From the NCBI GenBank assembly GCA_030949705.1, contig JAUZSF010000019.1, forward strand, positions 1 through 64,000: a stretch of 64,000 nt of DNA. Direction: 5' to 3'. The translations under genes and the position numbers were made by a program. This stretch comes from Robiginitomaculum sp. (GTDB taxonomy: Bacteria > Pseudomonadota > Alphaproteobacteria > Caulobacterales > Maricaulaceae). How positions within the stretch are numbered: position 1 is the stretch's first letter; each line of letters opens with the position of its first letter. Under the pieces are notes generated by a model. That model was not told where the DNA came from and made no database searches. It worked only from the letters and a program-made list of their open reading frames with translations. Of this stretch, positions 8,054-17,659 are shown one piece after another.

Positions 8054-11000
8054 TTAAGATTTTCTGCCAAACCCGCCGCCGCCGGGGGTATGGATTTCCA
8101 GGCAGTCACCGGGGGCCATGTCGGCCTGGAAACAGCCCTTTTGCACCTCGGCATGCCCATCAGCACGGATCAGGATTTGCCGACCACTTTGGGCCGCCTC
8201 CCCACCCGCCAGACCCGGCGGCGTGGTTTCACGGCGGGTGGAGAGCAGAGCCACGCTCATAGGGGCCAAAAAGCGCAGGCGGCGCACACTGCCATCACCG
8301 CCATGCCATTGCCCGCCCCCACCAGAGCCATGACGCACAGCATGGCCTTCGACCCGCACCGCAAAGCGGCGCTCCAGCACCTCAGGATCGGTCAGGCGCG
8401 AATTGGTCATGTGGGTATGGATGGCGTTTTCCCCATCATATCCCATGCCCGCCCCGGCCCCGCCGCAAATCGTTTCATAATATTGCTGGCGATCATCCCC
8501 AAAGGTCAGATTGTTCATGGTGCCTTGCGCCGCCGCCATGGCACCGGTGGCCAGAAACAGGGCATCCACCACATGCTGACTGGTCTCCACATTGCCCGCC
8601 ACCACCGCGGCGGGCGGGTTTGGATCCAGCAATGAGCCTTTGGGAATAATGATCTGCAAAGGCTGCAAACAGCCCTCGTTCAGGGGAATATCCGCATCGG
8701 CCAAACACCGAAAGACATACAGCACCGCCGCCCGGGTCACCGCCGCCGGCGCATTGAAATTACCGGACATTTGCGCCGATGTCCCGGTGAAATCCACCAC
8801 GGCACAGCGCGCTTTATGATCCACCTCAATGCGCACCTTGATCACCGCCCCACAATCCATGGGCACTTCGGCAGCACCCGATTGCAGACGATCAATCACC
8901 CCGCGCACGGCGGCCTCGGCATTGGCGCGCACATGGCCCATATAGGCCTGCACCACCCCTTGCCCGTGTTCATCCACCATGCGCATCAAGGCCTGCGCCC
9001 CACAGGTACAGGCGGCAATTTGCGCCTGAAGATCGCCGATATTCTGATCCGGATTGCGCGCCGGCCAGTTGGTGCTGGCCAGCACAGCGCGCACGGCGGC
9101 CTCCTGAAACACGCCGCGACGCAAAATCGGCAGGCAGTCAAAAATCACGCCCTCTTCCTCGATCGAAGATGAAAACGGCGGCATCGAGCCCGGGCGAATG
9201 CCGCCCACATCCGCATGATGGCCACGCGCCGCCACCCAAAACAATCGTTCCCCCGCCGTATCGGCCACTGGCATCACCACCGTAATATCGGGCACATGGG
9301 TGCCCCCGGCATAGGGCGAGTTCAGCGCCACTGCCTCGCCGGGGCGCAAATCCGGCACCCGGGCCAGCACTTCGCGCACGCTGGCTGACATGGAGCCAAG
9401 ATGCACCGGCATGTGCGGCGCATTGGCCACCAGCGCCCCGTCGGCCTCGAACACCGCACAGGAAAAATCCAGCCGTTCTTTCATATTGACCGACAAGGCC
9501 GTGCGCTCCAGCACCTGGCCCATCTGCACCGCCACGCCCATAAAGCGCCGGTTATAGAGCTCCAATTGGACCGGATTCACTGCGGCGTCTTCTTTTCGCG
9601 CCGCTTTGGCCCCGCCGGTCAGGACCAGCATACCATCCTCGCGCATCCGAGCCTGCCAGCCCGGCTCCAGCAGGATTTGCGATAAATCATCGACCAGCAA
9701 GGCCGGACCGGACAGGCTTTGCCCCGCCCCCATTTTGGTCAGTGCATACACCGGCAGGGGCAATTCACCGGTACGAGTGTGCAACACGCCGGTTTTTATA
9801 GGCGCCAAGGCCTCCCCGGTTTTGGCCTTGCTCATCGCCAAGGCAATGGCGTCTTGGGGAGCTGCCTCCAGCGCCACGATCAGAGATTCCATTTCAATGG
9901 CAGCACCCGGGCGGGCAAATCCGTAAAGGCGCTGGTGATCGCCCTCAAAGCGCGTGCGCATTGCCGCGGCGGTATCCAGCGGCACGGGCAACACCGAATC
10001 CGAACCGGCATATTTCAGATAGACCGCATCGCGGCGTTTTATCTTGGCCGTCTCAATGTCATGACGGCGCAACTCGGCCGCCGCCTCCTCGTATAGCGCT
10101 TCGGCATGGGCCTGCGCCACCTTCAAGTTCGCGCCATCCAGCGGCAATAACAGGGCGCGGCGCCGCTCGGCCCGCAAGTCAGCCAAGCCGATCCCAAAGG
10201 CCGACAAGACCCCGGCAAACGGGTGCACCAGCACAGTTTTCATCCCCAGCGCCCCGGCCACGGCGCAGGCCAATTGCCCCCCGGCCCCGCCAAAAGAAGC
10301 CAAGGCATACCCCGCCGGATCAATACCCTTGGTCAGAGAGATAGAGCGAATGGCCTGAGCGATATTTTCAACACCGATTTCGATAAAGCCCAGCGCTGCC
10401 TCGTGGGCATTCCCGGCCCCCATAGAGTCGGCCAGTTCGCCCAGGACCGCCCGGGATGCCGCTACATCTGGGGCGGCATTGCTGTGCGGGCCAAAGGTTT
10501 TGGGAAAAAAGGCCGGGTCCAGACGCCCCAGTACCAGATTGGCATCGGTCAGGGTGGCCGGGCCGCCCCGGCCATAGCCCGCCGGCCCCGGCGCTGCCCC
10601 GGCGCTTTGCGGTCCCACCTGAGCACGCCCACCCTCGAATTTGAGGACCGAGCCGCCCCCCGCCGCAATGGTGTGCACCGCCACCATGGGGGCCCGCAGA
10701 ACCACCCCCTGCAAGGCCATACCGTCCATGCGCTCTACATCGCCGTCCTCAGCGCGCGAAACATCCGTGGAGGTGCCGCCCATGTCAAAACCGATCACCT
10801 TGTCAAAACCGGCCCTTAGCGCGGTTTTGGCCATGCCGACCACGCCGCCTGCCGGACCGGACAACACTGCATCGCGAGCACGAAAGGCTTCGGTGGGGGC
10901 AAGGCCGCCAGAAGACTTCATGAAGTATAAGGGCGCCGCACCCAGCGCCCCGCGCACCCGGCCCACATATTCATTCAGCACCGGCGACAAATAGGCATCA

Positions 11001-11647
11001 GCGAGCAGAGTTGAGGCTCGGGGGATCAGCTTTTGCAAAGGGTCCACCGCGCTGGTGCTGATCGCCACAAAGCCAATCTCGCGGGCCATGCGGTGCAGGC
11101 ATTGTTCATGAACCGGATTGGAAAAACCATGCATCAGACAGATGGCCATCGCGCGACAGCCACGATCATAGGCCGCCTGCATGCCTGCCTTGGCCGCCAT
11201 CTCATCAAGGGGGGGCAGGATGGTGCCATCGGCACCGATCCGTTCTTCAACCTCCAGCACATCCTCATAAAGCGGTGCCGGGCGGCGCACCTCCATGGCA
11301 AAGATATCGGCCCGGGTTTGATCACCAATGATCAGCGCATCGCCAAAACCTTTGGTGGTCACAAACAGGGTTTTGGCGCCCTTGCGTTCCAGCAAGGCAT
11401 TGGTGGCCACCGTGGTGCCCATTTTAACACTGGCGATGCAAGAGGTTGGCAGGGCCTTGCCGCCCGACACGCCCAGAATGCGCGAAATGCCCTCGACCGC
11501 CGCATCGGGGTATTGATCCGGGTTTTCTGACAAAACTTTAATGGTTTGAAAATACCCGTCTTCGCGCAGGCCGATTACATCGGTAAACGTACCGCCGCGA
11601 TCAATCCAGAACGACCATTTTCCCTGATTATGCATATGCCGGCTCAA
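8054..11647 (-). CDS. Fused hydantoinase A/B - 5-oxoprolinase family protein
   Basis: This 1197-residue protein joins a hydantoinase/oxoprolinase A-type half (about 1-690) and a HyuB-type half (about 700-1190), the arrangement of ATP-dependent 5-oxoprolinase. The start [23 protein letters not shown] holds the GGTFTD nucleotide-binding motif; further motifs are [13 protein letters not shown] and [15 protein letters not shown]. The B half has [20 protein letters not shown], ending in HTPGGGGFG. The likely reaction is ATP-driven opening of 5-oxo-L-proline to glutamate, but family members also act on hydantoins or related lactams, so the substrate is not certain. It stands alone, divergent from the co-chaperone gene. 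Confidence 0.88.
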   Translation of the reverse strand: MSRHMHNQGKWSFWIDRGGTFTDVIGLREDGYFQTIKVLSENPDQYPDAAVEGISRILGVSGGKALPTSCIASVKMGTTVATNALLERKGAKTLFVTTKGFGDALIIGDQTRADIFAMEVRRPAPLYEDVLEVEERIGADGTILPPLDEMAAKAGMQAAYDRGCRAMAICLMHGFSNPVHEQCLHRMAREIGFVAISTSAVDPLQKLIPRASTLLADAYLSPVLNEYVGRVRGALGAAPLYFMKSSGGLAPTEAFRARDAVLSGPAGGVVGMAKTALRAGFDKVIGFDMGGTSTDVSRAEDGDVERMDGMALQGVVLRAPMVAVHTIAAGGGSVLKFEGGRAQVGPQSAGAAPGPAGYGRGGPATLTDANLVLGRLDPAFFPKTFGPHSNAAPDVAASRAVLGELADSMGAGNAHEAALGFIEIGVENIAQAIRSISLTKGIDPAGYALASFGGAGGQLACAVAGALGMKTVLVHPFAGVLSAFGIGLADLRAERRRALLLPLDGANLKVAQAHAEALYEEAAAELRRHDIETAKIKRRDAVYLKYAGSDSVLPVPLDTAAAMRTRFEGDHQRLYGFARPGAAIEMESLIVALEAAPQDAIALAMSKAKTGEALAPIKTGVLHTRTGELPLPVYALTKMGAGQSLSGPALLVDDLSQILLEPGWQARMREDGMLVLTGGAKAARKEDAAVNPVQLELYNRRFMGVAVQMGQVLERTALSVNMKERLDFSCAVFEADGALVANAPHMPVHLGSMSASVREVLARVPDLRPGEAVALNSPYAGGTHVPDITVVMPVADTAGERLFWVAARGHHADVGGIRPGSMPPFSSSIEEEGVIFDCLPILRRGVFQEAAVRAVLASTNWPARNPDQNIGDLQAQIAACTCGAQALMRMVDEHGQGVVQAYMGHVRANAEAAVRGVIDRLQSGAAEVPMDCGAVIKVRIEVDHKARCAVVDFTGTSAQMSGNFNAPAAVTRAAVLYVFRCLADADIPLNEGCLQPLQIIIPKGSLLDPNPPAAVVAGNVETSQHVVDALFLATGAMAAAQGTMNNLTFGDDRQQYYETICGGAGAGMGYDGENAIHTHMTNSRLTDPEVLERRFAVRVEGHAVRHGSGGGGQWHGGDGSVRRLRFLAPMSVALLSTRRETTPPGLAGGEAAQSGRQILIRADGHAEVQKGCFQADMAPGDCLEIHTPGGGGFGRKS

Positions 11648-11787
11648 TTATTTATCGGTCAGATATTGAGCGCACTTTGGCGACGAAGGGAAGACCATTG
11701 GCATGCCCCGCCTGCACATGGACTTCCATTTCTCATTGCCACACCCTCATGCATTTGCTCAAACATAAAGAGGAGCGATAACGCATT

Positions 11788-12474
11788 ATGGGCATTTGGC
11801 AAAAATTTACCGACATCGCCGCCGGGGCTGCAGCCTTTTTTGTCGAGCATGAACACGAACAAAAACCCGGCCGCCGGGTAGATGATGCGGGCTTTGCCAC
11901 CGCCCTGATTGCGCTGGGGGCCAAATTGGCCAAAGCCGACGGCCTGGTCACCGCCGAAGAAATCACCGCCTTTCGCGAAGTGTTTTCCGCGCCCAAAAGC
12001 GCCCAGAATGATGTCGCCCGCCTGTTCAACCTCTTCCGCCAGACCACCTTGGGATATGAATCCTATGCCAAGCGCATTGCACGCAAGTTTCGCTGTTGCC
12101 CGTGCATATTGGAAGACATACTGGATGGCCTCTTCCACATTGCCCGCGCTGATGGCCGGGTGACTGACGAGGAAGAAGATTTTTTGCGCCATGTTGCGGA
12201 TATATTTGGTTTTTCTTCGCGCGAATACCGCCGCATTCGCGCCAGCCGCCTGGGCCGTGAACCCGACGACCCCTATCTGATTTTGGGCATTGATGAGACC
12301 ATTCGCGACGAGGACATCAAAAAAGCCTATCGGCGCATGGCCGCTGCCAACCACCCGGATCGCATTATCGCCCGAGGCCTGCCGGCCGAAATGCAGGGAT
12401 TGGCCAGTAAAAAAATGGCCATGATCAATCTGGCCTACGAGAAAATTCTGGCTGAGCGGGGCCTTGCCGCCTGA
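11788..12474 (+). CDS. TerB / J-domain co-chaperone (DjlA-like)
   Basis: A 228-residue protein with an N-terminal TerB-like helical domain (about 33-145; acidic loops ADGLVTAEE and ADGRVTDEEED at equivalent places in its two halves) and a C-terminal J domain with the HPD tripeptide at 189-191. J domains stimulate the DnaK ATPase. The combination is that of DjlA-type proteins, but no clear membrane anchor precedes TerB; the N-terminus is only a short amphipathic stretch. In alphaproteobacteria such genes are often beside the amidase found here two genes downstream. The start ATG at 11788 is supported by the family N-terminus. Confidence 0.85.
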   Translation: MGIWQKFTDIAAGAAAFFVEHEHEQKPGRRVDDAGFATALIALGAKLAKADGLVTAEEITAFREVFSAPKSAQNDVARLFNLFRQTTLGYESYAKRIARKFRCCPCILEDILDGLFHIARADGRVTDEEEDFLRHVADIFGFSSREYRRIRASRLGREPDDPYLILGIDETIRDEDIKKAYRRMAAANHPDRIIARGLPAEMQGLASKKMAMINLAYEKILAERGLAA

Positions 12475-12581
12475 GGCTGTGTCTGCATTTAGTCACAACA
12501 CTGTGCATTGACCTTGGCGCGTTTCATGCCAAGATATAAGGATCATCCTGCCTTGGGGGGCATTGATGAGTGGAGAATGCC

Positions 12582-12890
12582 ATGACCACGGCAAAACTTG
12601 AAAACCACGGGCCTTCCGGCTTTTTATCCCGGCTGATGAATACGCTGCGCAACAGTGCGCTTTGGCTGGGTGCGGGGGCCTTTGCGGCGCTGGCAGCTTT
12701 GGCAGCCTTTTTCTTTGCCCTGGCGGCCCTGGCCGGCACCTTTATCATTGTTGGTGCCTTGGCGCTGGTCTGGCTGATTTTTCGCATTGCCGGCTCGCGA
12801 CGCCCAAAAGGCGATGGCAACACCCTGAACGCCCGCCGCGGCCCCCATGGCTGGACCGTGGATGGCATTGGGCCTTTTGGCTCACGCTAG
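12582..12890 (+). CDS. Small membrane protein of unknown function
   Basis: A 102-residue protein, start chosen at ATG 12582 because GGAG lies 6 bases upstream; an in-frame GTG at 12570 is the alternative. A short polar N-terminus is followed by two adjoining hydrophobic stretches rich in Ala and Phe (about 27-68) that could form a helical hairpin, then a basic tail (GSRRPKGD). It lies between the J-domain protein and the amidase on the same strand. No family is recognised and no function is proposed. Confidence 0.6.
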   Translation: MTTAKLENHGPSGFLSRLMNTLRNSALWLGAGAFAALAALAAFFFALAALAGTFIIVGALALVWLIFRIAGSRRPKGDGNTLNARRGPHGWTVDGIGPFGSR

Positions 12891-12902
12891 GGCCTTTTCC
12901 CT

Positions 12903-13581
12903 ATGGCGATGATCAACGCCCCATCGCCCAATCACAATGAACGTACTTTGCCGGTCAGCATGCTTGTGCTACATTATACCGGTATGGAAAGTGGCCAGGC
13001 CGCCCTGGATCGTCTGCGCGACCCGGCGGCCAGGGTTTCGGCGCATTATGTGCTGGAAGAAGACGGACGGCTTTTCCAGCTGGTCGAAGAACACCGCCGC
13101 GCCTGGCATGCGGGGCTCAGCTTCTGGCGCGGCATTACCGATATAAACAGCGCCTCCGTCGGCATAGAGATCGTCAATGGCGGCCATGATTTTGGCCTGC
13201 CGGCCTTCTCCGAGGCACAAATGCAGGCCCTCATCCCACTGTGCCAGGGAATCATGGCGCGCCACAGCATTGCCGCGCACAATATTGTCGGCCATAGCGA
13301 CATTGCTCCCGGACGAAAGCAAGACCCGGGCGAGCGCTTTGACTGGCAAAGACTGGCCCGCGAAGGTATCGGCCTTTGGCCCACCCCCGCCGAAGCCCCG
13401 CCAGAAGAACGCTTTTTTTGATGATCTGGCCCATATTGGCTATGGCCTTGATCTGGCAAGCGAAACCGACCTCACCACCGCCTTTCAGCGCCGCTATCGC
13501 CCGCAAAACCTCAGCGGCAAAGCCGATGCACAGACCCGCGCCATCGCCCATGCCTTAGGGCAGATGATCCCCGCCCCTTGA
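12903..13581 (+). CDS. N-acetylmuramoyl-L-alanine amidase (AmiD-like), frameshift at a T run
   Basis: An Amidase_2-family zinc amidase that cleaves the MurNAc-L-Ala bond of muropeptides. Visible are VLHYTGM with a zinc His near residue 24, AWHAGLSFWRG, SVGIEIVN and the second zinc site region HNIVGHSDIAPGRKQDPG. The frame from 12903 stops at 13421 after EERFF. The sequence resumes in the next frame as DDLAHIGYGLDLASETDL to the stop at 13581, giving the expected C-terminal peptidoglycan-binding-like segment. The switch is at T7 (13413-13419); six Ts would restore a single 225-residue frame. No signal peptide is seen, which suggests a cytoplasmic, recycling-type enzyme. Sequencing error is the simplest explanation. 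Confidence 0.85.
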
Positions 13582-13610
13582 CGGCGCGGTTAAAAACGCT
13601 TCTTTAGCCT

Positions 13611-13984
<374 letters not shown>

Positions 13985-14323
13985 CTTTTTTCTCGTGCTC
14001 CTCATCCTGAGGTGGTGCGAAGCACCCTCGAAGGACGCGACGCTAAAGCCCACTACTTGAGCACGAGTTTCCTTGTGCTAACGCGATGCTGGTACCTCCA
14101 CCGGGCTAATGTGTGCAATAACCATACACATAGACGTACCCACCTCTGATCAAGTCAGAAAAGGACGAGAAGAGGAAGGCGAGAAACTTATCCCCGCATA
14201 GCGCCCCTGAGGGCAATAAGGGCTAAGGTTTACCCCCCAGTCATCCTTCTTCTGCCTCTTAATGGTACATTTCAACAAGCTGTGGTATTGGCGGTTTTGG
14301 TCCAAACCCATCGGAGCCCCTTA
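13985..14323. other. Intergenic region between rnpB and kynU
   Basis: About 340 bases with no convincing gene. It holds the rnpB T run and one copy of a dispersed palindromic repeat (about 14000-14038), then unassigned sequence. A GGAG about 7 bases before 14324 serves as the kynU ribosome-binding site. No riboswitch or tRNA was seen. Confidence 0.6.
14000..14038. repeat. Dispersed palindromic repeat, family B
   Basis: The stretch reads CTCATCCTGAGGTGGTGCG followed by AAGCACCCTCGAAGG. The same core (CATCCTGAGG ... CCTCGAAGGA) recurs near 32095 and, more divergent, near 39702 and 39765. This is a common intergenic repeat type in alphaproteobacteria and can form a hairpin. Confidence 0.65.
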
Positions 14324-15562
14324 ATGCCCTACAGCCGCCAATCCCTTGCGAAACGCGACGCCAAAGACCCATTGGGGGCCTTTCGCGATGAGTTTATATT
14401 GCCCCGTGGAGTGATCTATCTGGATGGCAATTCATTGGGGGCCATGCCCAAAGCCGCCATGGCGCGCAGCCAGGAATTGGTATCACAGGAATGGGGCCAG
14501 GACCTGATCACCAGTTGGAACCGCCATGGCTGGTTTGACCTGCCCACCCGCCTTGGCGACAAGCTGGCCGACCTGATCGGCGCGAAAAATGGCGAAGTGC
14601 TGATCACCGACAGCACCGGGATCAATCTTTATAAGCTGTTGAGCATGGCGCTGGATTTGCGCCCGGGTCGCAAAGTGATCCTGATGGAGGGCAGTAATTT
14701 TCCAACGGATAATTACATGGCCCAGGGTTTGGCCCGCCAATTGGATCGTGGTCACGAAATACGTTTTGCCGAGCGTGAAAACATGGCTGTACAGATCACC
14801 CCCGAGGTGGCGGTGGTGGCCCTGACCCAAGTGCATTATAAAACCGGCGCGATGTTTGATATGGAGGCCATCACCCAAATGGCCCACAAGGCCGGGGCGC
14901 TGATCTGTTGGGATTTATGCCACAGCGCCGGGGCTTTGCCGGTGGATTTAGCGGGCGCGAATGCCGATTTTGCCGTTGGTTGCAGTTATAAATTTTTGAA
15001 CGGTGGCCCGGGCGCCCCGGCGTTTTTGTATGTCGCCAAGCGTCATCAAGGCAAAGCCACACAACCCTTGAGCGGCTGGTGGAGCCATGCAGACCCCTTT
15101 GCCTTTGAGCGCGATTATCGCCCGGCGGGCGACATTCACCAAATGCTCAGCGGCACCCAGCCAATTTTGTCGCTCACCGTCATGGAATGTGGGCTGGATA
15201 TGATGTTGCGTGCCGATATGGACGCGATACGGCAAAAATCCATGGCGTTGGGGGATGTCTTTATTGGGTTGATGGCGGCCCATTGCGCCGGGTCCGGCTT
15301 TGCGCTGGCCAGTCATCCATCGGCCCAAGAGCGGGGCAGCCAGGTGTCCTTCACCCACCCCCATGGCTACGCCATTATGCAGGCGCTAATCGATCAGGGC
15401 GTGATCGGGGATTTTCGCGCCCCGGATATTTTGCGCTTTGGGCTAACGCCGCTCTATACGCGCTATGTGGATATCTGGGGTGCGGTGGAGGCCATCAAAA
15501 CGGTGATGGATCAAAACCTGTGGCAGGATCCGCGCTATGCCCGGCGCGCCCGGGTAACCTGA
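14324..15562 (+). CDS. kynU: Kynureninase
   Basis: Kynureninase is a PLP enzyme that cleaves L-kynurenine to anthranilate and alanine. The 412-residue product starts MPYSRQSLAKRDAKDPLGAF. It has the family motifs IYLDGNSLGAMPK, the cofactor-binding Asp in WDLCHSAGALP (D197) and the PLP lysine in GCSYKFLNGGPGAPAF (K223). ATG 14324 has GGAG 7 bases upstream; the open frame to 14282 is an extension. It heads the tryptophan-catabolic island, and a formamidase candidate lies convergently just downstream. Together they would convert N-formylkynurenine to anthranilate. Confidence 0.95.
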   Translation: MPYSRQSLAKRDAKDPLGAFRDEFILPRGVIYLDGNSLGAMPKAAMARSQELVSQEWGQDLITSWNRHGWFDLPTRLGDKLADLIGAKNGEVLITDSTGINLYKLLSMALDLRPGRKVILMEGSNFPTDNYMAQGLARQLDRGHEIRFAERENMAVQITPEVAVVALTQVHYKTGAMFDMEAITQMAHKAGALICWDLCHSAGALPVDLAGANADFAVGCSYKFLNGGPGAPAFLYVAKRHQGKATQPLSGWWSHADPFAFERDYRPAGDIHQMLSGTQPILSLTVMECGLDMMLRADMDAIRQKSMALGDVFIGLMAAHCAGSGFALASHPSAQERGSQVSFTHPHGYAIMQALIDQGVIGDFRAPDILRFGLTPLYTRYVDIWGAVEAIKTVMDQNLWQDPRYARRARVT

Positions 15563-15566
15563 ACGC

Positions 15567-16427
15567 TCAGCCCTTTGCCTGCATCTGTGCCTTAATGGCC
15601 AAAAACAGCGGGCTTTGCGGATTGGCCAGCTCCAGGATAATATCAAAATGGTTGAACCCCGCCATGGGAATATTGGTGCAGTCATGCCCGGCCTTTTGCA
15701 GGGCATCGGCAAAGTTTTGGGTTTGCGACTTAAACGCATCGGTCTCGACCTCGCCCACGCTGAGCACCACTGGGCAGGAAGGTTCAGGCAGATGCAATTG
15801 CGGGCTGTGGCGAGCCGCCTCGTCCGCATCCATGGCCAGCGCATCATTGATATAAGTGCCCACCAGCGGACGCAGATCGTATACGCCACTGACCAGGGTG
15901 GCCCCTTTCAAGGGGCAGGTGTCAAAGCCTTCTACCTGCCAGTTGGTGGCCAAAATTTGTGCCAGCAAGTGCGCCCCGGCGGAATGACCAGACATGGTAA
16001 TGTTGTCCGGATCGCCGCCATAATCGGCAATATTTTTGGCTACCCACACCGCACAGCGACGTGCCTCGTCTATGATTTGCGCCATTTTAGCCTCGGGCGC
16101 CAGGGTATAGTCCATTACCACCAGAATGCTGTTATGATTCAGAAAATTACCGGCCGCAAAGGTGCTTTCGGCCTTTGAAAATTCCTGCCAATAGCCGCCA
16201 TGGACAAACACATGTACCGGGAATGGGCCATCCCCACCGGGCACAAAAATATCCATCACCGTGCGCGGCGCATCTCCATAGGGCACGTCGGCATGGGTGT
16301 TGGCTTTGTATGTCTCGCTCATGCTTATGCATTGTTCAGCAAACGCCAGCAGCACATCGTCAAGATTTTCAACACAGGAACTGGGCGTGTATTCGCGTTC
16401 CCGCGCCGTCATATTGGTCTCAGTCAT
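15567..16427 (-). CDS. Alpha/beta hydrolase, probable kynurenine formamidase (arylformamidase)
   Basis: A 286-residue alpha/beta hydrolase of the BD-FAE/arylformamidase type. The oxyanion motif is HGGYWQEF; the nucleophile elbow is GHSAGAH, where the catalytic Ser lies; a distal Asp (VGEVETDAF region) and His (AGFNHFD) complete the triad. These enzymes hydrolyse N-formyl-L-kynurenine to kynurenine. The gene converges on kynU with only 4 bases between the stops and diverges from the CDGSH-cupin gene, which strongly supports a role in the kynurenine pathway. A general esterase remains possible from sequence alone. Confidence 0.82.
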   Translation of the reverse strand: MTETNMTAREREYTPSSCVENLDDVLLAFAEQCISMSETYKANTHADVPYGDAPRTVMDIFVPGGDGPFPVHVFVHGGYWQEFSKAESTFAAGNFLNHNSILVVMDYTLAPEAKMAQIIDEARRCAVWVAKNIADYGGDPDNITMSGHSAGAHLLAQILATNWQVEGFDTCPLKGATLVSGVYDLRPLVGTYINDALAMDADEAARHSPQLHLPEPSCPVVLSVGEVETDAFKSQTQNFADALQKAGHDCTNIPMAGFNHFDIILELANPQSPLFLAIKAQMQAKG

Positions 16428-16565
16428 TGGCCCCTCCCCGACACCATCAACAGCCTAATTCACGCTGCAAACAGGTGAAATATCATTGATTATTCCTGTT
16501 CATGAGTCGCATAGTTACTCAAGTTTTTGATAGCACAGATGATGGTTAAGAGCTAAAGTAATTTT

Positions 16566-17645
16566 ATGTCAAACAATGAATCCCAAAATCCTGATCCCGT
16601 GATTGCCGCCACCAAGCCCTGCCTGACCTCTTTGGAGGAGGGAAAGCGCTATTTCTGGTGCACCTGCGGGCGTAGCAAAATGCAGCCATTTTGCGATGGC
16701 TCTCATGCGGGCACCAAATTCAGGCCCTTGAAATTCGTGGCCGAAAAAACAGAAGACGTTTTGCTGTGTGCCTGCAAACACACCCGTTCGGCCCCGTTTT
16801 GCGATGGGGCGCACAATAATCTGCAAGACACCTATGAAGAGGCCAGCGCCGAAGAAATCGCCGCCATGAGCGATGCCAAACTCATCGAGCGCGATGCCAG
16901 CAATGGCGGCAAAGCCATGCTGGATGGCGGGGCCTATGTGCTGAGCCCGGATCCTGTGCGGGACGAACACAAAGGCACGCTTAGCTGGCAAACCCTGATC
17001 GGGGCCAAGGACGGGGCCAAACACCTTAGCCTGTTGCGCCTGAGCACCGCCCCCGGCACCTCGCCCTGGATGCGCTATGAAAACAGTGACACGGTCATGT
17101 TTGTGGTTTCGGGCACGGGCAGTGTCGACATTGAAGGAAAGAGCTTTACCGTTGGGCCGGAAACCGGCGTTTTTGTGCAGGCCGGCGAGGCGTTTTGTAT
17201 TCACGCCGATGAGCCGATCACCATCATGGCGACCATTTGTCCGCAAAGCGAAAAGCCGAGCTGGCCCGATGGCCCAAATGGCGCGTTTAATGCGGCCTTT
17301 GCCGAACGCCGCGTCGGCGTGGATCATGACAAGGCTGAGGTCATGGCCGACCGGTTTTTTCAGATTTTGGTGGATGAACAGGTCGGCTCCAAGGAAATCA
17401 CCCAGTTTATTGGCGAAGTACCATTGTCCCGCGCCGCCTTTCACCGCCATCTGTACGAGGAAGCCATCGTCATTTTATCCGGGGAAGGCATGATGTGGAC
17501 AGAACAATGCCGTGCCCCAGTCAAACCCGGCGACATTATTTTCCTGTCCAGACGTCAGGGCCACTCGCTGGAATGCACCGACGCACGCGGCCTGCGCCTG
17601 ATGGGCGCGTTTTACCCCTCGGGCAGCCCCGCAATTAATTACTAG
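16566..17645 (+). CDS. CDGSH iron-sulfur / double-cupin fusion protein
   Basis: A 359-residue protein with two CDGSH-type iron-sulfur motifs at the N-terminus: CTCGRSKMQPFCDGSH (Cys 32, 34, 43, His 47) and CACKHTRSAPFCDGAH (Cys 68, 70, 79, His 83). Each should bind a [2Fe-2S] cluster with 3Cys-1His ligation. A linker leads to two cupin-like barrels (about 155-235 and 285-355). The second holds a clear metal-site-like cluster AAFHRHLYEEAIVILSGEG and GHSLEC; the first is weaker. It lies between the formamidase (divergent) and a transporter (15 bases downstream, same strand). Function is not known. A ring-cleaving dioxygenase with its own iron-sulfur electron donor is one inference. Confidence 0.75.
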   Translation: MSNNESQNPDPVIAATKPCLTSLEEGKRYFWCTCGRSKMQPFCDGSHAGTKFRPLKFVAEKTEDVLLCACKHTRSAPFCDGAHNNLQDTYEEASAEEIAAMSDAKLIERDASNGGKAMLDGGAYVLSPDPVRDEHKGTLSWQTLIGAKDGAKHLSLLRLSTAPGTSPWMRYENSDTVMFVVSGTGSVDIEGKSFTVGPETGVFVQAGEAFCIHADEPITIMATICPQSEKPSWPDGPNGAFNAAFAERRVGVDHDKAEVMADRFFQILVDEQVGSKEITQFIGEVPLSRAAFHRHLYEEAIVILSGEGMMWTEQCRAPVKPGDIIFLSRRQGHSLECTDARGLRLMGAFYPSGSPAINY

Positions 17646-17659
17646 AACTGGATATTAGT

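Noticed and set aside
16569-17450. 293-residue minus-strand frame opposite the CDGSH-cupin gene
   Set aside because: The plus strand carries intact iron-sulfur and cupin motifs; the antisense product has none.
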